Source: Dysidea avara (taxonomy: Eukaryota; Porifera; Demospongiae; Dictyoceratida; Dysideidae). From it: a DNA stretch of 64,000 nt. The DNA lies in assembly GCF_963678975.1 (NCBI RefSeq), contig NC_089272.1, positions 28,025,280 to 28,089,279 on the forward strand, written 5' to 3'. This document shows positions 35,830 to 46,160 of this stretch, in pieces. The position numbers and the translations under genes were made by a program. The notes beneath the pieces are model-generated. The model saw only the letters and a list, made by a program, of their open reading frames with translations. It made no database searches and was not told the origin of the DNA. Each line of letters begins with the position of its first letter. The stretch's first letter is position 1.

Positions 35830-36570
35830 AGTGAAAAGCTTTGTATGGTTATGTTTGTTTACAGACACTTTTCTTGGGAGCCACATTTACTTGCCTCTTT
35901 ATACTATATATAGAGGTGTCCTTTGTAGGGAAGTTGGGCTTAATGAAATTCAAACTTATTATACTGTAGTATAATTATAACTAATTGATTGAAGCCGGTT
36001 ATTACAGGCATTGCATACAGCTGACAAGTACAGTGTAAGCTAACTACTGTAAAATATGTATTGTGACTATTATAAATTCACAGCTTAACATTTTAGCTAT
36101 ATCAAAATTCAGGTTAAAATTGTTCCAATAATTCTTTTCACCTTTATATACTTAAGTGTAAAATAGGGCTGTAACAATTTTTAGTATTCGTGTACTCTCT
36201 AGAGTTAATGATCGAGTATACTAGCAACTTGTATAGTCCCATGCAACATGTTTTATACTGGATCTTACTAGCAATTTATAACATTTTCAAGTAACAGAAA
36301 TGATACAAACACTGTATTAAATCACTGATATTAATGTTCTGGACAATTATTAAATTGTGCCATAGAAATTCTATAGCATGTACTGTATTTTCATGATGAC
36401 AAATACATCATATGAGCTGGGTCATGTGAGTATATACTCAAGTACCAATTTTACTGTCTGGGTACCAGGATCCTTAACAATGATTTGTAGTATTTATTTC
36501 AGTCCTAGCCTTAAGGCATGAATTGGTGTAGTTGTTTCTCATCTGTTGTATGGTAAATGGAGTTCCTTAA
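35830..36570 (-). repeat. Full-length copy of repeat S
   Basis: Read in reverse it runs without interruption from CAATTCATGCCTTAAGGC to GGCTCCCAAGAAAAGTGTC. It serves as the empty-site reference for the hAT-like insertion at 8236-10596. It is non-coding. Confidence 0.6.
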
Positions 36571-36597
36571 TTTCATAAGTATTTCAGTAGTATTCTT

Positions 36598-38251
36598 ATA
36601 CTACTCAATGTTTGTCTTATACAACTGTAGTATCGCCTAAGATATTATTATGAAATTTTCAGTACTACCTGTAGAGAAAAAATTAATTAGAATCGTGGGG
36701 GATAATAATTAATTTTTACTATCATTCTGTACAGATTCATTAGCAACCTTCGGTGTTTTCCTGGATAACTACAATATTCAGTCATTGTACAAGTAGAAAC
36801 ATCAGAAGAGAAAAGGATATCCTATAATATTACGAGAGCTATACCTGTAGTTACATACATAAATGTATGGAAAAATAGATCTTGGAACTGAAGGCATCTG
36901 GTAACATGTGCCAGTGGTCTAGGCACGATGGTTCATGCTAATATACTATTAGAGTCACAATGGAATCCTGAATTTATCTTGACATTGCATTCAACATAAA
37001 CAGCATTGAGATCTCATGCATAGACAAACGTGTATACTTTGATAACAATTTTCAGCACTTCTTCCACATTTAATTTAAGTTACAGAATGCAGATAATTAT
37101 TCTATTCCAATACTGAGATATGATCTGATATGTGATGAGGAGTACAGTAGTTTGTGCCCTGTTTTCACAGGCCTGGTCACATAGTCTATAATATAAGAGC
37201 CACAAGAGAATTTATCTTGTATAGATCACATTCAGCATCAACTTACATTAAGATGTCATGCATAGACAAAAGTGTAGCCAAAATGACATGCATGTGTGTG
37301 AGTATGCACATGTGAAACAAGTGAAAATGAAAACAGAATTTTTATTCATATATCATGTACATGCATACACACATAAGAGAATATAAAGGGAGCAAGATAT
37401 TGAAGAAACACTTGAGATTGGAAATGTTGTTGTTTTGCAAAATTGTTTCATTTACCAAGGGAGGATAATTGATTTAGGATATCATGGAGAGCTATTGTAC
37501 ATTTTATCACTGCAGGTACCATAGTTTATTTACTGTATTTAGGCATTAAAATTTATTCTAACAGTACAGCAACATACAATGTACATGTACTATTTAGACA
37601 TGTACATTTGCACAAGACAATTAAGCACTTGTAACAGTTCATGATATAGCTATAGACTAAGTACTTTTATTTTTTATAGCTATACTGTACTCTGTGTACA
37701 TGTATGTGTTTAGTTTATAGTTTACAAATCCTGTATAATTACAGAAGAAAACTGGTGATAATTTTGAAATTCTGCATGTATGGATACGTAGCTGAGTATG
37801 CACAACTCTTCTTTAAATTTTCAGAAACTCTCAGTAAATGATTAATAGTAACATTAAGTACATGCTTAGTTTTCATAAAAGTTTACTGTTTAGCTCACAG
37901 CTATGCTCCAGTGCTAGTCTACTGGTATTAATTGTACACACTGTTTTGTACTCTTTGAACTTTTCTGCAGATGTTAGGCAATGAATTGGTTTTGAAGTAA
38001 AAGTTACAGAATGAAAATACATGTACTGTATTCCAGTGCTGAGATAGGTTCTGTTGTGTAACAGAGTGTAGTTTGTGCCCACATGCCCTATTTTCATAGG
38101 CCCAGTCATGATTAACACATACTGTGATTAGCAATGTAACAGTAGCATGACTAATGCATTTATAATACTCAATACTGTATTGCAGAAATACAAATTAGGT
38201 ATAACCTTAATCTTAAGATGTATAATATAGTTATGCATTTTGCCATTACAG
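36598..38251. other. Upstream region of gene C
   Basis: Duplicate of 16515-18112. No gene is supported apart from the likely promoter and non-coding or short first exon of gene C. It ends in the acceptor TTTTGCCATTACAG (to 38251). A stretch at about 37945-38130 is absent from unit 1. Confidence 0.5.
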
Positions 38252-38252
38252 T

Positions 38253-41200
38253 ATGTTTTTGCTTGTGGCAACATCACTGACTCTACAAGTAACATCTCAT
38301 ACACTCTACATCACACCTGATGATCATCACTCTACCAACAACAGTAACATTATCACCTTATCACAATGTCTCAGTGATAGTGAAATGTGTTTCACTTCTA
38401 ATACCCAACTGTTCTTTTTGTGGGGAGTTTATAATCTTAAGGAAGACTTTGTCCTACAAAATCTAAGCAATATCACAGTTATTGGAAACCACAGCACAAT
38501 CAATTGTACTGATTCATCAGTTGGTGTAGCTGCAATAAATGTCACAAATATTTTCATGCATGATATAAACATAATTCACTGCAGTAAGACTTATAGCAGC
38601 ATACAAGCTAATTCATTCCATTATCCTGACAGTGTTTACAAGCCAAGGCTTTTTAGGAAAGCAGCCTTACATTTTCACAACTGTGTGTCTGTTATTGTTA
38701 AAAATGTGTCGATATCTGTTGACATTGGAACTAATGGATTAGTTGTTGTTAATTCCATGATGAAGTCTGAATTTAAAAATGTACATGTTACAGTGATATC
38801 TTTGCCATTGGATTCCAATTATACTGAATTAACAACAAACGGCATGGCTGTGTGTTTCTTTAGATCTAACATATCAATAGATAGTAATTTGATCATACAA
38901 AACTTCACCTACAGACAAATATTGTATTTAAATTATTCAATCACTGGAGTTCAGAATGTACTGTACATCATAATACTACAACCACAATTTAGAGTTTATA
39001 TAAATTTAATTGACACTGAATTTAAAAATTTATACAATGCCACCATGCTGTATTATTATTATTATGCTAACATAAATTTTTTGAATCATTTTAGGACAGG
39101 AAAAAGCAAATTAAACATAAACAATATTACAGCTTATAACAATAGTGGAAATTCTCTAGCAGATTTGCTTGTGGTAAAAGTTGTCAATTGCTACCTAAAT
39201 TACTTACTTGGTAGAACTATTTTGTTCTCAGGGTCTCGTTTCTATGGAAACATTAATATGAATTCAATTATAACTCTGGTCATAAGTGGTCTATGTCTAA
39301 CTCAATTTCCTGTTGTTGTACGGTTTACAGAATGTGACATTAGCCATAATCATGCAGCAAACATCATGAAAGTAACTGAAAAGCAAAATGGACAAGGTCA
39401 TTGGTCAGTATTGATCATTTTCACAGAAGTTAACATTTTTTCCAACATGCATGGTGATGGCAGAGGATTACTACTATTGAACACTGCATATATTAAGATT
39501 CATTATTTGAAGATCACAAACAATAGCTATTTCAAAAGTATCATCAAATTCCACCTCTCTTTGTTCACAATTACACGATCTCTTTACATTTCAAGTAACT
39601 ATGTGAGAAATGTTTTAAGCACTACAGAAGGTTCATACATATTGCTCTATCCTCATACTGTCATAGAAATTGCAAATAATATAGTGTATTCTATTTTAAC
39701 TACAGAGCTTAATATGCAAAGAGAACAATCAGTAGAATTGTGCTATTTTCAGTTTAAATTGATCTCTATAAAAAATAGAACATTTGATGAGACAGTTAAA
39801 AATTTCAAGATAATTTTAAACAACATTTATACTGCTCCTATACAGTATATAGACTTTGATAAGTATTTTGCAACTTGTAAATGGATTTCTGACTGTGAAT
39901 GTGCTTTAAATTCATACAAACCTAGTGATGTGTTTGGTAAAGTGATGAATACAACAATTAAACGAATTGACAGAAGTAACATAAGAATAATTCCTTCAAG
40001 TATTTGCAACTGCACAAACTCTACAGACTATGACTGTTCTGCACATGAAATAGGTCCAGTATCTCCTGGACAAACTTTGACAGTGTATTTTATTGTGCCA
40101 CATTTATTACATCATCATAATTCAATGACATTGACAGTTGAAACTGCTAACTTACCACCAAATGGTTGTATAATCACTAGTGCAACTGAGATGTTACAGA
40201 CACACACAACTACTGGATGTAATCAGTATAACTACACTGTGTGGTCTGATAAAACTGAATGTGAACTGTACTTGAGTGCTGAAGGAATGCCAGAAATATT
40301 CTATGTTAAACTACTACCTTGTCCAGTAGGATTTTCATTACAGAGTAATCTACAAAGATGTCATTGTGATACAGTGTTGGATTGTGATGTTATTTCTGTT
40401 ACTGCATGTAACTTAGTTGATGGGACTATATTACGTCCTGCTAACAGTTGGATATCAGCTGATACTATCAATGGCTCACACAATAGCTCACACAGGTACC
40501 ATCTCTCCTCTCAATGTCCATTTGACTACTGTTTACCCTACTCATCATACCTCAACCTGTCCATTCCTGACATGCAGTGTCAGTTTAACAGATCTGGTGT
40601 GTTATGTGGACATTGTCAACAAAGTCTCAGTGTTGTGTTTGGCTCATCACAGTGCAAAAAGTGTTCCAAAATCTACTTGTTTATCATAATACCTATAGCA
40701 ATAGCAGGTATTGTGTTGGTAACAATGTTGTTTGTGTTGAAACTCACTGTTACTAATGGAACCATTAACTCATTCATCTTTTATGTGAACATTGTCAATA
40801 CAAATTATTCAAGCTTACTACCAAACTGTCATTCACTGATCTGTGTAGTACTTTCTATTTTCAACTTGGATATAGGTATCGAAACTTGTTTCTACAGCAA
40901 CATGAGTGGTTATGCAAAAACCTGTTTACAATTAGCATTTCCATTATATCTCATAATGATTGCATTAGCACTGATCATGGGTAGTCGTTACTCAAGTAAA
41001 GTACAGAGACTTACAGCACGAAGAGGTTTACATGTTCTTGCCACACTCTTCTTATTGAGTTATACTAAAATCTTATCAATGGTGTGTCATGTCTTGTTCT
41101 TTTATACTCAAATTACTCATCTTCCCAGTAGACACACACAGTTATTCTGGTCAGTAGACACAAGTGTTGAATTGTTTGAAAGTAAGTTTACTTTACTCTT

Positions 41201-41846
41201 CGTGATCTGCTTGCTGATATTTTCAGTATTATTACCATTCAACTTTCTTCTTCTCTTTGCAAGGACATTATTAAGATTTAAATTTGTAAATAACTTTAAG
41301 CCACTTCTTGACGTATACTTTAGTCCATACAAGGATAAATTTTTATGTTGGACTGGACTGCAACTTTTAATGAGGGCTGTGTTCTTTAGTTTGTCAGCTC
41401 TTGACAATAGAATTGGCCTTTTTAGTGGAATTGTTGTAATAGGAGTATTGCTGTTCATACAAGGTATTATACAACCTTTCAAGAGCAGGTTCAATAACAT
41501 ACAGGAATCTTTTATTCTACTAAATCTCTTATTAGTGTATGTAAGTGCACTGTACAATTACTTAAACAATGTCAATGGTGCAGTATCAACACAGTACCTC
41601 ATCTTGATAGTACTTTTATACTTCCTGTCATTCATATTGTACACTTGTATAACCACATTATGTGATAGTAAATTGCAACAACTGAAGTCTGTCATCATTT
41701 CACAAATCAAAGGGTGTATAATATGGAAGAAAACTACTAAAGCTGTGTCATTTGAGTTGAACACAAATACCATGAGCAGTGAAATTCCAGATGTTACATT
41801 TAATTATAAAGAGCTCCGTGAACCTCTTATTGCAGTGACTGAATAG
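38253..41846 (+). CDS. Receptor-family gene C: intact 1197-aa glycosylated beta-helix-like ectodomain with 8-9 membrane segments
   Basis: The only uninterrupted family member. Approximate layout: 1-16 hydrophobic leader (MFLLVATSLTLQ); 17-580 Asn/Ile/Val-rich strands with dozens of N-x-S/T sites and rung-like repeats (NLSNITVIGNHSTINC, INVTNIFMHDINIIHC) suggesting a right-handed parallel beta-helix; 584-800 Cys-rich (CNCTNST, NYTVWSDKTEC, CPFDYC, CGHCQQ, CKKC at 800-803); 806-1140 eight or nine hydrophobic segments, with a long conserved loop SRYSSKVQRLTARR near 910; QPFKSRFNNIQESF near 1074; cytoplasmic tail ending FNYKELREPLIAVTE. ATG lies one base after an AG acceptor, so an upstream exon exists and the true start may be there. 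Probable surface receptor or channel-like protein; TRP-like or GPCR-like identity is not established and no named family is assigned. Polarity and paralogues suggest rapid turnover. Confidence 0.85.
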   Translation: MFLLVATSLTLQVTSHTLYITPDDHHSTNNSNIITLSQCLSDSEMCFTSNTQLFFLWGVYNLKEDFVLQNLSNITVIGNHSTINCTDSSVGVAAINVTNIFMHDINIIHCSKTYSSIQANSFHYPDSVYKPRLFRKAALHFHNCVSVIVKNVSISVDIGTNGLVVVNSMMKSEFKNVHVTVISLPLDSNYTELTTNGMAVCFFRSNISIDSNLIIQNFTYRQILYLNYSITGVQNVLYIIILQPQFRVYINLIDTEFKNLYNATMLYYYYYANINFLNHFRTGKSKLNINNITAYNNSGNSLADLLVVKVVNCYLNYLLGRTILFSGSRFYGNINMNSIITLVISGLCLTQFPVVVRFTECDISHNHAANIMKVTEKQNGQGHWSVLIIFTEVNIFSNMHGDGRGLLLLNTAYIKIHYLKITNNSYFKSIIKFHLSLFTITRSLYISSNYVRNVLSTTEGSYILLYPHTVIEIANNIVYSILTTELNMQREQSVELCYFQFKLISIKNRTFDETVKNFKIILNNIYTAPIQYIDFDKYFATCKWISDCECALNSYKPSDVFGKVMNTTIKRIDRSNIRIIPSSICNCTNSTDYDCSAHEIGPVSPGQTLTVYFIVPHLLHHHNSMTLTVETANLPPNGCIITSATEMLQTHTTTGCNQYNYTVWSDKTECELYLSAEGMPEIFYVKLLPCPVGFSLQSNLQRCHCDTVLDCDVISVTACNLVDGTILRPANSWISADTINGSHNSSHRYHLSSQCPFDYCLPYSSYLNLSIPDMQCQFNRSGVLCGHCQQSLSVVFGSSQCKKCSKIYLFIIIPIAIAGIVLVTMLFVLKLTVTNGTINSFIFYVNIVNTNYSSLLPNCHSLICVVLSIFNLDIGIETCFYSNMSGYAKTCLQLAFPLYLIMIALALIMGSRYSSKVQRLTARRGLHVLATLFLLSYTKILSMVCHVLFFYTQITHLPSRHTQLFWSVDTSVELFESKFTLLFVICLLIFSVLLPFNFLLLFARTLLRFKFVNNFKPLLDVYFSPYKDKFLCWTGLQLLMRAVFFSLSALDNRIGLFSGIVVIGVLLFIQGIIQPFKSRFNNIQESFILLNLLLVYVSALYNYLNNVNGAVSTQYLILIVLLYFLSFILYTCITTLCDSKLQQLKSVIISQIKGCIIWKKTTKAVSFELNTNTMSSEIPDVTFNYKELREPLIAVTE

Positions 41847-44700
41847 CTACAGAATTCTTTGCACACATGTAAAACATATGCTAACTAAGGTGTTGTTTAT
41901 TTTCTGCTGTAGGTGTAAATATTACTTTGATCACTTTAATTATTTTATAAATCATTATTTTAAAATCAATTTAGAACAGCACTCTGGACATGTACATACT
42001 GTTATACAATATATATAATGGACTTTAGAGTGAGGGCAGAGGCTAAATTTAGCTACACTGCCAAGCTTGAAGCACATACTATACCAGGAATGCATCCATA
42101 TGCATGCATTTCTAGGAGATTGGAGGCACGTTCTCAAAGGTAGCATTTTAGATATATGGTTGTAACAAAAAGACGTACAGCAGTGGTGCTGGCAAACTAG
42201 GCCACACTGAATGTGTACTGTAAGAGTTTTTAAAACTACATTGAAATTGTTTAAAGTTTTCCTTATAATAGCATTCTCTTCAAGACAGCTAATGCCAAAC
42301 ACAAACTATTTTACCATAAATCATGGAATGTATGTCTGTATAATTCCTTTACAGATTTCTTCAATGTCATTATAACTAATATGCACATTGATGAAATAAC
42401 AAACATTTTAAAGAATAATAAAAATTATGGATAAATAATTGCACGAATTTGCAAACCTTACTTATAAAATGAATAAAACATGTGAATTACAACATAATAT
42501 AGCTATGCATATTATAATTCTAGACTCAAATACAGTATCAATACATTTTCGCATAAAGGCTTCTATTGTCAGGATTTGATTGGCTATTTTATTGTATCAT
42601 TTCCTATTGCACTTAAATAACTTCTGCGATTTTACTATACAAATCATGTGATTTGAAACAAATGTATGGCAAACTAAATCAATATGTGTGATTAGGAGCG
42701 AAATGAGCATACATATACAAAGCAAACATTATTTACAGTAATTTGTTGACATGTATTATGTACAGTAGATTTACAGTATTTCCCAAAAATTGGTAAAATA
42801 TGTACATTACATAGTGGTAACATCATTTGCACTTCAATGCTGTATAGTGTACAGTGAAATGTACAAATATTTGCACATCATGAAATTGCGTAGATACAGA
42901 TAATCTGTTGCATGCAAGAATATGTGAAGATTGCTATATTACTACTTACTGTAGCAAGTGTAAAAACTTGTCAAATGTATTATTATGTACAAATTGTGGC
43001 CCTTTATTGTGCCAGGTACAAATATAATATCAGCTGTCAGTGAAAAAAGAACCACACAAAATCCAGAATATTAAATTGTAAATTGACTTGCTTTTTTTCA
43101 TGGAATAAAATGTGTCTTATCCACTATAGGTAACTTGAAAATTGTGTACATTGCCAATAGCTAACTACTGTTACTAGTGATATCACTGGATCAGTGACAA
43201 GTTACTGTACAATTAACCAATTAATAATTATCATGCACTAACCTAGAACACACAATTATTATACATTTGCTATTAATGTGACTTACACAATGGAAGTTGG
43301 AGATACAATGTGTGAGAGTGCTATTAATACTACAACTAAATACAGTGGATACAGTTACTGATGGTATGCACAAGCACATGGTCACACAATAAGCATGCTG
43401 TGTCTGTACATGTTGACTGTTAATTGCATGTTACTTGTCACCTCCTACCGTAGCAATCTGCAATCATTTTCATCGACAAGTGTCCAATTAGATCATCACA
43501 ATTATTAATTGGTTAAATTCACTTATGCATATGCAACTTCAGTACATTGCATGATTTTCATTGTAGTTGGCAAGCAGTATTTATTAACCTATGGGAATCA
43601 ATTCCATCAAGTATTATATTACAATGCAATAAGAATGGATGGAGGTCAGAGGATTGTTCTACAAGACATGCAAAGATTTATTGTGATGCTGTAATAACTA
43701 TACAATAATTATATATATTGCATCATTAGGTTTGCAAAACTTTAAAGAATGTTCTTTTCTGTTTGAGTATAATATTGTATTCACAGGCTTTAGCTTTCTC
43801 ACAGGTCCCTAGTGGGATAGCATTTAATTAATAATAAAAGGTTAGGAGTGTGGCCGTGTGGTGGTGTATAAGTTATCTTTAGTCTATTCATGAGACATGA
43901 ACAATTTAAATTTGCACTGTGCTCATGTTTAGGAGTGTATGCAGAAATTTTCAGGAATTTTTACTGGCTGTCATTGATCTTGCAGTTAACCATTCAACCT
44001 GAATGACTGTTCTATAAGATTAGTCATTTTCCTAATGTTTTTGGTAGAGTGATACAGGGGCGGATATGGGGGGGTCAAAGAGGGCTCTTGACCCTCTCTC
44101 CAAAAAATTTTAGTATACCAAGATCGAGATACTCTAATAGAGCAGTCACTCTAATAAAGCAGTCACAGTATTAGAACAGTGTGTAGTGAGCTATGTAAGA
44201 TTTTTATGTACTTTATCAGCTATAAATGCGTGGCTGGTGAGGTGGGCAGCTATTGTTAGCTGGCTGTGGCCTTTTTTTTATTTTGTGGTCTCACCTTATC
44301 AAACCAGAGACAATGTTGTAGTGCTTCAGTTCATTTTTGACCCCCCCTTTCTATAAGTATGGATCCGCCCCTGGAGTGTTATGATCATTTTACCTGAATT
44401 TTATTCAAAATACAATGTCAAATATATCCATTACAGCAAAGGACACAGTTTACAAACAATACCCACAATTTGAGATAAGCAGTATTCCATTATAATTATG
44501 GTACGGATCTTGAGTTGTGAGTCATGGAGCCTCAGTCTCTCAGTGCTATAAGTACTGTACATGTGTAAAATCCAGAGAGTTTTCTGGAAGCCTTGGAAAC
44601 CCTCTAGGTACTTTTCTGTATCACTAACGATATACAAAATTCCTTTTTTGCTTTGGTATGAAGTGTAAAATTATGACTAATGTCACATTATTTCAGATAC
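41847..44700. other. 3' flank of gene C
   Basis: Duplicate of 21713-24178; no gene is supported. It contains a transposon (44055-44373) missing from unit 1. Putative 3' UTR signals were not fixed. Confidence 0.45.
44055..44373. mobile_element. Short non-autonomous hAT element
   Basis: CAGGGGCGGATA at the left and TATGGATCCGCCCCTG at the right are inverted ends. GAGTGATA (44047-44054) and GAGTGTTA (44374-44381) form an 8-bp target duplication with one difference. It is related to the element at 25655-26139 by its terminal CAGGGGCGGAT. It carries two or three copies of the CTCTAATAGAGCAGTCA motif (44130-44175). Confidence 0.8.
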
Positions 44701-44728
44701 AGTGTATATTACAGGATTGTGTAGATGT

Positions 44729-44869
44729 ATGGCTTATTTGGTAGTTGACCCAGTTGACTCAGGTGCCATGGCTTGTGTAGTGACATTTATACTAATGCTG
44801 ACTGTGTCTGTAATCATCACATTTATTGTGATAATGTGGTCATGCTCTATGAATAATACAAACTATTGA
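44729..44869 (+). CDS. Putative 46-aa single-pass membrane peptide or terminal exon, copy 2
   Basis: Same ORF as 24193-24321 with four extra residues (VDPV inserted after MAYLV) from a 12-nt in-frame insertion, and TGA in place of TAA. The hydrophobic core TFILMLTVSVIITFIVIMW is identical at nucleotide level. It too is preceded by an acceptor-like TATTACAG and lies downstream of the receptor gene on the same strand. It could be a separate small gene or a 3' exon; function unknown. Confidence 0.35.
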   Translation: MAYLVVDPVDSGAMACVVTFILMLTVSVIITFIVIMWSCSMNNTNY

Positions 44870-45749
44870 TATCTTCAATACAATATGCTTGGTTGTATAG
44901 TCCTGTCAATTATGAATTTAATTTTTATTTATTTGTTAACAAAATCCTTAGAGGTAGTACATTAATGTACAAATACAGTAACAATTATTATGTAAACCTA
45001 CGTAAATGTTTCTATGTCAATTTCATATAGATCAGGGTAGGGTAGAGAATTCTATCTGATAGCCATCTTGGGCAAAGAAGTGTTACGGTAAATTTCTTGG
45101 TAGTGAGAGAATTTTAGTTGATAATATGGCTGGTCAGTAGTGATCCAAATAGCTATACATCCAAATTCTCCAGTTAAAAACTCAAAATTTAATGTTTCAA
45201 TCCAGTCTTGCATTTACATTATTTTATACCTGCAAATCTGTTATGGATGTTCTATTAGAGTACTTTTGATTGCTCTATTAGAGAGTCTTGATCTTTATTA
45301 ACATTTTCCTTAAATTACACTCTTGTTCTCACTAAAAACCTATTGAGCAAGTTTCCTATTACATGCACTGTAGCTCTGCTTTATTCCCAAGTTTATATTT
45401 GTGCGGCCAAACTATGATGTTTTGGTGTTGTTGCTGCGAACCCATAAGTTCATGTTTTGAAGGGGGTTTCCGGAACCCCCTAAATATGATAAGATGCCAC
45501 AATTAAGACACTACTATTGAACATCAATTGCCAAAATGCTGCATTGTATGAACCTGTGAGCTCATCCAGCCACACTAGTAATGATATGGAGCTGTACAAA
45601 ACTCCAGCCCATGCTACAAGTGACAAAGCGATCATCTGCTTAATATAAGAGATACCAGTGACTTATTGTGTAGCCATACACATGAAATGTATTGTATGTC
45701 CTACTGCATCTGTCTGACTGCATCTTACTGTATTTCTGTTAGAAGGATG
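44870..45749. other. Spacer of unit 2, duplicate of 24322-25205
   Basis: It holds paired CTCTATTAGAG motifs (45246-45290) and two copies of the 14-bp minisatellite (45700-45730). No gene is supported. Confidence 0.45.
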
Positions 45750-46160
45750 TATCCCATCAACTAAGTTACATGTAGTGACAGAAATAACATCACAATCCAA
45801 CACTGTTACAATGACATCCTTGTAGATGGCTCTGCAACGAAAACCCTACTGGACAAGGTAGTAGTTCAACAAACAATATTTCTGGTATTCCTTCAGTGCT
45901 CAAGTACAGTTTACGTTCAGTTTTATCAGACCACACAGTGTAGTTATACTGATTACAACCAGTAGTTGTGTGTGTTTGTGTCATCTCAGTTGTTCTAGCG
46001 GTTATACAACTATTTGCTGGTATATCTACAGTTTCAACTGCCAGTGTCACTGATGACAACAGTCAAGGTACAGATATGACAATTGATAAGGTTTCATCAG
46101 GAAATAATTGACCTAATTCATGTGAAGTGCATTCATAATCATGAACTTGTACACTTGCTA
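45750..46160 (-). pseudogene. Receptor-family relic: Cys-rich segment only, copy 2
   Basis: Same fragment as 25206-25615, with the same two-base loss after LQGCHC. Extra substitutions have changed conserved Cys/Gly positions (the first Cys of TEC is now Arg in TERK, and the Gly of ANGC is Ser), as expected for an unconstrained relic. The empty site of the unit-1 transposon lies just beyond it (46195). Confidence 0.7.
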
